From the NCBI GenBank assembly GCA_003542955.1, contig DPJP01000232.1, positions 11,037-16,975 on the forward strand: a DNA stretch of 5,939 nt, read 5' to 3'. The notes below the pieces were generated by a model that worked only from the letters and a program-made list of their open reading frames with translations, was not told the origin of the DNA and did no database searches. Made by a program: the position numbers and the translations under genes. The first letter of the stretch is position 1. Every line of letters starts with the position of its first letter. Below are positions 1 to 5,937 of the stretch, piece after piece. The stretch is from Armatimonadota bacterium. GTDB lineage: Bacteria; Armatimonadota; Zipacnadia; Zipacnadales; UBA11051.

Positions 1-1515
1 CAGCCGCGAGCCGATCTGCGTCGCGAGACGTATACGCTGCGCTTCGCCGCGGGAGAGCGTCGGCGCGCCGCGCTCGAGTGTGAGGTAACCGACACCAACC
101 TTGATCAGGAACGCCAGGCGCTGGTTGATCTGGTGGACCAACTCCGCGGCGATGACGCTGTCGGTCCCTGACAGGGAAAGCGTCGCGAAGAACTCCGCGG
201 CATGCTCGACGGTCATCGAGACGACCTCGGCGATGCTCGCGCCGCTCACGCGCACGGCGAGGGCATCTCGGTTGAGGCGGAACCCCCCGCACTCGGGGCA
301 GACGACGTCACCCACGAACACCTCGTAGTAGCTGCGCCGCGACCCGGAGTTGGACTTGTCATAGCGGCTCTGAATGGTCTTCACGAGCCCCTCGAAGGGC
401 TCCGAGTAGGTCGTCGAACCTCCGTTGGCGCGGCGGTGCGAAAACTCGATCTTCTCCTCACCCGAGCCGTGCAGGATCACTTCCCTGATGGCCGGATCGA
501 GCTTCCGCCAGGGCGTTCGCAGGTCGAAGCCATAGTGTCGGGCGACCGAGTACAGCACCTGGCTCTCATCGGCGGGGTCAAGCTCGCCGTAGGGACGAAG
601 CGCACCGTCGGCAATCGACTTGCTCGGATCGGCGATCAACAGCGCCGCGTCGACCTGCTTGACGACGCCGATACCCTTGCACGCCGGGCAGGTACCGTGG
701 GGGCTGTTGAAAGAGAACATCGCCGGGCTGAGCGGGCGGACGGTGTTGTCGCAGGTCGGGCATGCGTACCGCGTGCTGAACGCAAGGTCTCCGCTGTCGA
801 CAACATCGACGATGACGACATCGTCACCGTGGGCGAGCGCGGTCTCTATCGAGTCGGTCAGACGCGACTCGATGCCCTCCTTGATCGCCAGCCTGTCGAC
901 GACGATTTGCATCGACCGCGGGGGGACGTCGACGTTGATCTTCTCAGCCAGTTCGCGGGTCTCGCCGTCGATGCGCACCCTGGCGAAGCCAGCCCTGCGC
1001 GCGTCACGGAGTACCCCGTGCCAGTCATCGTCCTCCGGCTCAACGGGGGCCAGCACCTGCAGGCGCGTATCCTCCCCGAGTGCCATGAGCGTATCGACGA
1101 TATTCTGGACCGTCATCGCCTGCACCGGTGTGCCGCAGTCGGGGCAGTGTGGCTGCCCGACGCGGGCGAACAGCACTCTGAGGAAGTCGTAGATGTCCGT
1201 CGCCGTGGCCACCGTTGAGCGGGGGTTGGCCATCGACGACATGTGGTCGATGGCGATGGCTGGGGAGAGGCCCTCGATGTGGTCGACCGCCGGGCGGGCC
1301 AACTCGCCGAGCACATAGCGCGCGAAGGGCGAGAGCGACTCGACATAGCGCCTGCGGCCCTCGGCGAAGATGGTGTCGAAGGCCAGCGACGACTTGCCCG
1401 AGCCGCTGACCCCGCAGAAGACCACCAGGCTCTCTCGGGGAAGGTCGAGGGTAACGCCTTTGAGATTGTGCTCGCGGGCCCCCATGATACGAATGATGTT
1501 GCTGTCTCTGTCCAT
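1..1515 (-). CDS. uvrA: UvrA, excinuclease ABC subunit A (N-terminal 505 residues, 3' end outside window)
   Basis: UvrA is the cytoplasmic damage-recognition ATPase of nucleotide excision repair; it works as a dimer and loads UvrB. The translation shows the family's domain order: IxGAREHNLKG start (residues 10-20), Walker A GVSGSGKS (35-42, K41), RRRYVESLS (54-62), the UvrB-binding region around 120-245 (FARVRIDGE and VVDRLAIKEGIESRL blocks), a zinc finger with C252, C255, C276 and C279 (CX2CX20CX2C, as in E. coli), a second CPECGGFRL block near 400, and the first ABC signature at 487-491. The first Walker B and the whole second ATPase half lie beyond the window. The ATG at 1515 is preferred over an in-frame ATG at 1584 because the latter overlaps the -10 box; a GGAG lies 12 nt upstream of 1515. 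Oddities: the signature reads LSRGE instead of LSGGE, and residue 91 is His in IDH where most UvrA have Gln. The intact UvrB-binding region argues against a UvrA2-type paralogue. Confidence 0.97.
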   Translation of the reverse strand, partial: MDRDSNIIRIMGAREHNLKGVTLDLPRESLVVFCGVSGSGKSSLAFDTIFAEGRRRYVESLSPFARYVLGELARPAVDHIEGLSPAIAIDHMSSMANPRSTVATATDIYDFLRVLFARVGQPHCPDCGTPVQAMTVQNIVDTLMALGEDTRLQVLAPVEPEDDDWHGVLRDARRAGFARVRIDGETRELAEKINVDVPPRSMQIVVDRLAIKEGIESRLTDSIETALAHGDDVVIVDVVDSGDLAFSTRYACPTCDNTVRPLSPAMFSFNSPHGTCPACKGIGVVKQVDAALLIADPSKSIADGALRPYGELDPADESQVLYSVARHYGFDLRTPWRKLDPAIREVILHGSGEEKIEFSHRRANGGSTTYSEPFEGLVKTIQSRYDKSNSGSRRSYYEVFVGDVVCPECGGFRLNRDALAVRVSGASIAEVVSMTVEHAAEFFATLSLSGTDSVIAAELVHQINQRLAFLIKVGVGYLTLERGAPTLSRGEAQRIRLATQIGSRL

Positions 1516-1582
1516 TCTGTGGCGCTGCTCCGATGTGGCCGGCCCGCGGGTCGTCGCCCTGCCGGGGATGAAAGTGCCTACC

Positions 1583-1591
1583 ATTATATCA
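1583..1591 (-). promoter_or_regulatory. Extended -10 promoter element for uvrA
   Basis: Read on the minus strand, 1591 to 1583 is TGATATAAT, a perfect TGn-TATAAT extended -10. No good -35 lies 16-18 bp upstream (GGCAAG at the 17-bp position), which is typical of extended -10 promoters. Transcription would start near 1576, giving a leader of about 60 nt to the ATG at 1515. It also rules against the ATG at 1584, which would lie upstream of the transcript start. No clear LexA-type operator (CTG-N10-CAG or GAAC-N4-GTTC) was seen nearby. Confidence 0.6.
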
Positions 1592-1595
1592 CGGC

Positions 1596-1625
1596 TTGAC
1601 AGCATCTTGCCGGGGGACTTAGACT
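1596..1625 (+). promoter_or_regulatory. Sigma70-type promoter for the kinase-mutase genes
   Basis: A perfect TTGACA (-35) at 1596-1601 is followed after 18 bp by TAGACT (-10, 4 of 6 consensus) at 1620-1625. The predicted start is near 1632, about 30 nt before the GTG codon at 1662. The -35 box sits 4 bp from the end of the uvrA extended -10, so the two divergent promoters overlap in their upstream halves. Confidence 0.5.
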
Positions 1626-1649
1626 CATTTCCAAGCAAATCGGGAGTGT

Positions 1650-1655
1650 GGAGGA
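1650..1655 (+). promoter_or_regulatory. Ribosome binding site of the GHMP kinase
   Basis: GGAGGA, a near-complete Shine-Dalgarno sequence, lies 6 nt before the GTG at 1662. It decides the start: the GTG begins the protein just before the conserved APGRICLFGEH motif, and no other initiation codon is as well placed. Confidence 0.75.
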
Positions 1656-1661
1656 AACAGA

Positions 1662-2834
1662 GTGCCAGGGAAGACCATCGCCAAGGCGCCCGGACGCATC
1701 TGCCTGTTCGGCGAGCATCAAGACTTCTTGCATCTTGCCGTTATCGCCTGTCCAATCGACCTGTACATCACTGTATCCGGGAGTCCGCGGACCGACACCC
1801 GGTTCTGCATCTCCATGCCTGATGTCGACGACAGCGACGAGTTCGACGCCTTCGCGGAGATCCCCTACCGCTGCGATCTGGACTTCATCCGGGCTGCCAC
1901 CAACGTGGTTCGACGCCATGGCATCGACATCTCCACGGGCTATGACTGCATCATCGAGGGCGAGATACCTATCAACGCCGGCACCTCATCCTCCTCCGCC
2001 CTGGTTGTCAGTTGGGTGCAGTTCCTGCTGGCGACGCAGAACGGCCATTCCGCACACGACGCGGCGACCATCGCCCGGCTGGCCTACCAGGCCGAGGTGC
2101 CGGAGTTCAATGCCCCCGGCGGCATGATGGACCACTACGCATCCGCGATGGGGGGCCTCCTCTACATCGACTGCGCCGACCCCATCACCGTCGAGCGCCT
2201 GCCCGCCGTGCTCGATGGCTTTGTGCTTGGCAATACCGGTGTCCACAAGGACAACAATGCCATTCTGCTCGAGTCCAGACAGGCGACGACCCGCGGCATC
2301 CAGACGCTCGAGGAGCGCATACCGGGCTTCGACCTGCGTACAACTCAGCTGCAGCAGGCCGAGCCGCACCTCGCAGCCATGGAGCCCAACGTCGCCCGTC
2401 GTGTGCGTGCCAACATGATCAACCGCGACATCTGCGGGCAGGCCAGGCAGGTACTCTCCTCCGAGAGCCCCGATCGCGCACGCCTGGGTGAACTGCTCTA
2501 CAGGCACCAGGAGCAGCTCCGCGACGGCATCGGCGTGTCACACCCGAAGCTTGACGAACTCATTGACGCGGCGATGGACGCCGGCGCCCTGGGCGGCAAG
2601 CTCAACGGCTCCGGCGGCGGCGGGTGCATGTTCGCTTACGCACCCGGCAAGCAGCAGGAGGTGCGGGAGGCGATCCGTGCCGCCGGCGGCGAGGCCTACA
2701 TTGTGAGCGTCAGCCCCGGCGCGAGAGCCCACAGCGACACCTGCCCGCAGCTAGACGGCAGCTGTGAGCAGCTGGACGGCAGCTCTGAGCAGCTCGACGG
2801 CAGTTGTCCTCAACTCGACGGCGCGGCGCGGTAG
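1662..2834 (+). CDS. GHMP kinase, galactokinase-like sugar kinase with C-terminal heptapeptide repeats
   Basis: Predicted cytoplasmic ATP-dependent sugar kinase of the GHMP superfamily (390 aa, GTG start). Motif 1 is APGRICLFGEHQDF (residues 9-22); E18, H19 and D21 match the sugar-contacting positions of galactokinase GEHTDY. Motif 2, the ATP-binding loop, is PINAGTSSSSA (103-113). GGMMDHYASAMGG follows, with D157 at the catalytic aspartate position of galactokinases. Motif 3 is GGKLNGSGGGGC (311-322). All catalytic motifs are intact. The Gln in GEHQD and the lack of the usual GEHTDY-N-G context suggest it is not a standard GalK; galactose, another hexose, an N-acetylhexosamine or a uronic acid are all possible, and a sugar 1-phosphate is the likely product. 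The kinase fold ends near residue 355. Residues 361-388 are four tandem 7-mers of the form (C/S)(P/E)QLDG(S/A), which I do not recognise. It is the first gene of a likely operon with two phosphohexomutases. Confidence 0.9.
   Translation: MPGKTIAKAPGRICLFGEHQDFLHLAVIACPIDLYITVSGSPRTDTRFCISMPDVDDSDEFDAFAEIPYRCDLDFIRAATNVVRRHGIDISTGYDCIIEGEIPINAGTSSSSALVVSWVQFLLATQNGHSAHDAATIARLAYQAEVPEFNAPGGMMDHYASAMGGLLYIDCADPITVERLPAVLDGFVLGNTGVHKDNNAILLESRQATTRGIQTLEERIPGFDLRTTQLQQAEPHLAAMEPNVARRVRANMINRDICGQARQVLSSESPDRARLGELLYRHQEQLRDGIGVSHPKLDELIDAAMDAGALGGKLNGSGGGGCMFAYAPGKQQEVREAIRAAGGEAYIVSVSPGARAHSDTCPQLDGSCEQLDGSSEQLDGSCPQLDGAAR
2742..2825 (+). repeat. Four 21-bp in-frame tandem repeats coding the kinase tail
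   Basis: Four direct 21-bp units (2742-2762, 2763-2783, 2784-2804, 2805-2825) encode CPQLDGS, CEQLDGS, SEQLDGS and CPQLDGA, followed by Ala-Arg and the stop. The QLDG core is invariant, while the Leu codon (cta, ctg, ctc, ctc) and the Gln codon (cag, cag, cag, caa) vary synonymously. The array has therefore diverged at the DNA level while keeping the peptide, which hints at protein-level constraint. Three of the four units begin with Cys. Confidence 0.9.
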
Positions 2835-2875
2835 CCTCGAGGCCGCCTCCGACCCCACAGAGCCGGACTTCGGAC

Positions 2876-2890
2876 GGCGTCTTTGACGCC
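2876..2890 (+). other. Small hairpin in the kinase-mutase intercistronic gap
   Basis: GGCGTC-TTT-GACGCC can form a 6-bp stem with a 3-nt loop in the 81-bp gap between the kinase and the first mutase. No T-tract follows, so it is not a convincing intrinsic terminator. It contains the upstream in-frame TTG at 2883, which argues against initiation there. A 10-bp palindrome (GCCTCGAGGC, 2834-2843) spans the end of the kinase stop codon. Otherwise I see nothing in the gap. Confidence 0.35.
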
Positions 2891-2915
2891 TACTCCAGTT
2901 CCACGATACCCGACC

Positions 2916-4274
2916 ATGAGTTCACTGAGGATCACAATCGGCGGTGTACGCGGAATCGTCGGCGAGACCCTGACGCCCGACCTGATCGTTCGCTACAGCC
3001 AGGCGCTGGGCACGTATGTCGAGGGTGGAAAGGTGCTGGTCTCGCGCGACACCCGCAAGTCCGGCGAGATGGTCGCCAGTTGCGTCCTCACAGGCCTCAT
3101 CGGGACGGGCTGCGAGGTCGTTGACCTCGGCATCTGCCCGACGGCTGCGCTGCAGCTCGCGGTCCGCGATTCCGACGCTTCCGGCGGGCTGGCCGTGACC
3201 GCGGGGCACAACCCGGAGGGCTGGAACGCGCTCAAATCCGTTCGCTCCGACGGGATGTTCCTCAACCCGGCCCAGGCCTCGGAGCTGCTCGACATCTACC
3301 ACCAGGGCGAGTTCACCAAGGCGACCTGGGACCAACTCCACCCCGTCACAGCCGATTCGCAGGCCAAGCGCCGCCATATTGACGCAATCCGCGCTCAGCT
3401 TGATTGTGACGCTATCGCCCGCACAGGGCTGCGCGTGGCAATCGACTGTGCCAACGGCGCCACCTCCCGCTCCGCGCCGGTGCTGCTCGAACTGCTGGGG
3501 CTCGACGTTGTGGCCCTCAATACCGAGATCGGCGCTCCCTTCCCGCACCCGCCGGAGCCCAATGCCCACAATCTGGCCCAGCTCCGGGCGCTGACGGCCG
3601 CCGCCGGCGCCGACGTCGGCTTCGCCTTCGATGCCGACGGTGACAGGCTGGGCGTCGTCTGCGACGACGGCTCGACACCCGGCGAGGAGGCGACGGTCTG
3701 CCTGGCCGCGGAGGCCGTGCTGCGGCGTGGCGACAAAGGCCCTGTAGTCACCAACCTGTGCACGACCAGGGCGCTGGACGATGTCGCCGCCCGCCACGGA
3801 CGCGAGGTCATCCACACCGCCATCGGCCAGGCCTACATCGCCGAGGCGGCCGCCAACCACGGGGCAGCGATCGCCGGGGAGGGCAGCGGCGGCGTGGTCT
3901 TCCCGCGCATCAACTATGCCCACGACTCGCTGGCGGCGATGGGGCACATACTCGAACTCATGGCTCAGAGCGGGCAGTCACTGCGCCAACTGACCGACCA
4001 ACTGCCGGCCTACGCGATGGTCAAGATGCAGGTAGCCTGCCCTGTCGCGAGTTCATATACGGCGCTCGAGCGTCTGCGCGCACGCGGAATCCCCGCATGG
4101 GCCACCTCCGAGGACCTCCAGGACGGGGTGAAGTACTCGAACCAGGACCAGTGGGTCCACGTGCGCGTATCGGCAACCGAGCCGATCATTCGTGTCATCG
4201 CCGAGGCGCGGGCGCACGACGCGGCCGACGCTCTCGCGCGCGGGTACCTCAACGAAGTCAGACAGCTCATGTAG
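2916..4274 (+). CDS. Phosphohexomutase (PGM/PMM, GlmM-like) paralogue lacking the catalytic serine
   Basis: A 452-aa alpha-D-phosphohexomutase family protein, full length for the family. These enzymes move phosphate between O6 and O1 of a hexose through a phosphoserine in TASHNP. Here the motif is TAGHNP: position 97 is Gly (codon ggg), not Ser. Other motifs are present: SRDTRKSGE, the Mg loop DADGDR (D239, D241, D243), the sugar loop GEGSGG (321-326) and the phosphate loop RVSATEP (417-423). The N-terminal block reads GGVRG where the next gene has SGVRG, and HTAIGQ replaces RSRVGE. The ATG at 2916 is preferred because it starts just before the conserved block; it has no obvious Shine-Dalgarno. 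A TTG at 2883 would add 11 residues. The frame is open throughout and codon use matches its neighbours, so this is not a decayed gene. By family knowledge, losing this serine should abolish or severely weaken mutase activity. A regulatory, binding or heteromeric role is my inference. Confidence 0.93.
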   Translation: MSSLRITIGGVRGIVGETLTPDLIVRYSQALGTYVEGGKVLVSRDTRKSGEMVASCVLTGLIGTGCEVVDLGICPTAALQLAVRDSDASGGLAVTAGHNPEGWNALKSVRSDGMFLNPAQASELLDIYHQGEFTKATWDQLHPVTADSQAKRRHIDAIRAQLDCDAIARTGLRVAIDCANGATSRSAPVLLELLGLDVVALNTEIGAPFPHPPEPNAHNLAQLRALTAAAGADVGFAFDADGDRLGVVCDDGSTPGEEATVCLAAEAVLRRGDKGPVVTNLCTTRALDDVAARHGREVIHTAIGQAYIAEAAANHGAAIAGEGSGGVVFPRINYAHDSLAAMGHILELMAQSGQSLRQLTDQLPAYAMVKMQVACPVASSYTALERLRARGIPAWATSEDLQDGVKYSNQDQWVHVRVSATEPIIRVIAEARAHDAADALARGYLNEVRQLM

Positions 4275-4278
4275 GTGG
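4273..4278 (+). promoter_or_regulatory. Ribosome binding site of the second mutase
   Basis: AGGTGG, one mismatch from AGGAGG, overlaps the stop codon of the first mutase and lies 4 nt before the GTG at 4283. This suggests translational coupling of the two mutases. It also supports the GTG start over the long upstream extension of the same frame, which runs inside the previous gene. Confidence 0.55.
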
Positions 4279-4282
4279 AACC

Positions 4283-5641
4283 GTGCCCGTACTCCGCACG
4301 CTGAAGACAGGGATATCCGGGGTGCGCGGCGTTGTCGGTGATTCACTGACGCCGCAGCTCCTCATCGGCTTTGCACAGGCCTTCGGGACCTACCTCGAGG
4401 GAGGTACCGTCGTCATCGGGCGCGACACAAGGCCCTCCGGCGAGATGGTCCAGAAAGCCATGATCGGCGGGCTGCTGGCGACCGGCTGCGACATTGCCGA
4501 TGTGGGTATCGCCCCCGTGCCGACCGTGCAGATGACGACGCGCGAGGCCGGCGCCGCCGGCGGTATCGCCATCACCGCCAGCCACAATCCCCAGCAGTGG
4601 AATGCGCTCAAGTTCATCCGCGGCGACGGCATCATCCTCCACCCACACCAGGCCGAGGAGCTACTCAGCGTCTACTACCAGGGCAACTTCAGCCTCGTCC
4701 CGGGCCACCAGATCGGCTCGGTGCAGGAGGATACCGGCGCGCTGCAGCGGCATATCGACGCCGTGCTGGCGCACGCGGACGTGGATGCGATAGCCGCCAT
4801 CGCGCCGAAGGTCGTCATTGACTGCGTCAACGGCGCCGGGTCGATGATCTCGCGCAGGTTCCTGCAGACGCTCGGCTGCGAAGTCATCGCCATCAACGAT
4901 GAGCCCAACGGCCTCTTCCCGCATGATCCCGAGCCGATTCCGGCGAACCTGGGGCAGCTCGAGGCGGCCGTCGCCGAGCACGGCGCCGACATCGGCTTTG
5001 CCCAGGATGCCGATGCCGACCGGCTGGCGATCGTCTCGGAGCAGGGCACGGTGGTGGGCGAGGAGTTCACGCTCGCCTTCGCCTGCGACGCAGTCGCAGA
5101 CCGCATCGAGGGCCCGCTGGTGACCAACCTCTCGACCTCGCGGATGATCGATGAGGTTGCGCGCCGACACGGAAAGACCGTATGCCGGTCCAGGGTCGGC
5201 GAAATCAACGTCATCGTGCAGATGCAGGTACACGGCGCCCAGATCGGCGGGGAGGGCAACGGCGGAGTCATCTACGGACCGGTGCAATACTGCCGGGACA
5301 GCTTCTCGGCGATGGCGCTGGTGCTCGCGGGGCTTGCGCGCCGCGGCGGCGCCGTCAGCGAGTGGGCCGCCGACTTCCCGCCCTCCGAAATCTACAAGAC
5401 GAAGATGGAATGCCCGGCCGCCCGCGTGCAGCCGGCATTGCTGGCGCTGCGTGAGGCATGCGCGGATCAGACCCTCGATCTCACCGAGGGCGTGAAGGTC
5501 CTCTACGACAACGGCGCGTGGCTTCACGCCCGCCCCAGCAACACCGAGCCGATCGTGCGCGTCATCGCCGAAGCCGACACCATGCACGAGGCAAAGGGCT
5601 ACGCTGATGAAGCCATGGCACTGATGGCGGCGGTGGTGTGA
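4283..5641 (+). CDS. glmM: Phosphoglucosamine mutase / phosphohexomutase, GlmM-like, intact active site
   Basis: A 452-aa alpha-D-phosphohexomutase, probably interconverting a hexose (or glucosamine) 6-phosphate and 1-phosphate for nucleotide-sugar synthesis in the cytoplasm. All four family motifs are present: ITASHNPQQWNALK with the phosphoacceptor S100; the Mg loop DADADR (D242, D244, D246, R247); the sugar loop GEGNGG (323-328); and the phosphate loop RPSNTEP (417-423). The N-terminal TGISGVRGVVGDSLTP and the GEGNGGVIY stretch match the GlmM-like enzymes of archaea and Bacteroidetes-type bacteria, so phosphoglucosamine mutase is the best guess; phosphomannomutase or phosphoglucomutase cannot be excluded. 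The GTG start is chosen from the spacing to the upstream stop (8 bp), the overlapping Shine-Dalgarno and alignment with the first mutase. Both genes are exactly 1359 bp and align end to end, so they arose by tandem duplication followed by strong divergence. This copy is likely to supply the catalytic activity of the pair. Confidence 0.94.
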   Translation: MPVLRTLKTGISGVRGVVGDSLTPQLLIGFAQAFGTYLEGGTVVIGRDTRPSGEMVQKAMIGGLLATGCDIADVGIAPVPTVQMTTREAGAAGGIAITASHNPQQWNALKFIRGDGIILHPHQAEELLSVYYQGNFSLVPGHQIGSVQEDTGALQRHIDAVLAHADVDAIAAIAPKVVIDCVNGAGSMISRRFLQTLGCEVIAINDEPNGLFPHDPEPIPANLGQLEAAVAEHGADIGFAQDADADRLAIVSEQGTVVGEEFTLAFACDAVADRIEGPLVTNLSTSRMIDEVARRHGKTVCRSRVGEINVIVQMQVHGAQIGGEGNGGVIYGPVQYCRDSFSAMALVLAGLARRGGAVSEWAADFPPSEIYKTKMECPAARVQPALLALREACADQTLDLTEGVKVLYDNGAWLHARPSNTEPIVRVIAEADTMHEAKGYADEAMALMAAVV

Positions 5642-5651
5642 GCGCGGGCCG

Positions 5652-5685
5652 CGTGGCACGCACACATGCGCCAGAAGACGCCACG
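5652..5685. other. Hairpin just downstream of the second mutase
   Basis: CGTGGC (5652-5657) pairs with GCCACG (5680-5685), and inside it CGCA-CACA-TGCG (5659-5670) forms a 4-bp stem-loop. It lies 10 nt after the stop codon but has no T-run, so it is at best a weak or Rho-dependent 3'-end structure. The rest of 5686-5755 shows only a short CCCAG/CTGGG pairing (5724-5728 with 5741-5745) and nothing else I can name. Confidence 0.3.
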
Positions 5686-5755
5686 GTTCGCAAGCCCCAA
5701 TCAGAGGAGCGTCTGGTCGCACCCCCAGAACAGCAACCGACTGGGAGCGCCGTAT

Positions 5756-5937
5756 TGGAGGGGCCGCATAGGTCAGAAACGGCGCGTCAGCGTCGTTTCC
5801 GACCTATCCGGCCCGTCGTTAGGCACACCGTCTGCGGGATGCCCGAGTAGCTACGAGAGGGCCGTCGGAAACGGCGCGGGCCGGATAGTCCGTCAGCCCG
5901 CAGACACCACGGTCTGACGGTCTATGCGGCCCCTCCA
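5756..5937. repeat. Nested inverted-repeat element, four-way junction fold; candidate structured RNA or palindromic mobile element
   Basis: The ends are perfect 16-bp inverted repeats (TGGAGGGGCCGCATAG at 5756-5771 with its complement at 5922-5937). Inside are three more helices. Hairpin 5768-5807 has arms of 7, 6 and 4 bp (one A/C mismatch, one G.U pair) and loop GTCA. A perfect 12-bp helix joins 5804-5815 to 5877-5888. Hairpin 5885-5925 is 4+7 bp around one T/T mismatch, with a 17-nt loop. ATAG or CTAT lies at every branch point (5768-5771, 5804-5807, 5885-5888, 5922-5925), so the four arms share those 4 bp and the junction could slide. Loop bases 5897-5905 are perfectly complementary to 5830-5838 (9 bp), a possible pseudoknot. 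A further hairpin, GCCGT-CGGAA-ACGGC, lies at 5861-5875. The strand cannot be decided, since each strand loses and gains similar wobble pairs. It resembles no RNA family I recognise. The alternative is a MITE- or REP-like palindromic element; the window ends 2 bp after it, so flanking duplications cannot be judged. Confidence 0.7.

Noticed and set aside
202..1218. A 338-codon plus-strand open frame opposite uvrA.
   Set aside because: It is antisense to an unmistakable UvrA coding region, has no family motifs and follows from the high GC content; the UvrA frame explains this stretch completely.
1584..1919. A 111-codon minus-strand frame overlapping the start of the kinase.
   Set aside because: It is antisense to the conserved kinase motifs and sits across the promoter region; no family resemblance.
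3758..4282. A long N-terminal extension of the second mutase frame starting at ATG 3758.
   Set aside because: The extension lies out of frame inside the first mutase, encodes Arg/Gly-rich shadow sequence, and the family homology begins at the GTG at 4283.
5818..5824. GTTAGGC, which matches the integron attC GTTRRRY core.
   Set aside because: No matching RYYYAAC partner lies upstream to make an attC site, and no integrase or cassette structure is visible; a single 7-mer is expected by chance.
5638..5850. A 70-codon open frame starting with a GTG that overlaps the stop of the second mutase.
   Set aside because: There is no recognisable family or good ribosome binding site, the composition is low in hydrophobic residues, and it ends within the inverted-repeat element, whose pairing explains the sequence better.
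5756..5937. Retron ncRNA, RNase P RNA, 6S RNA, SRP RNA or cobalamin riboswitch as an identity for the terminal element.
   Set aside because: There is no reverse transcriptase in view, no RNase P GAGGAAAGTC core, no SRP GGAA apical motif, no B12 box, and the branched four-way layout does not match the 6S long bulged hairpin.
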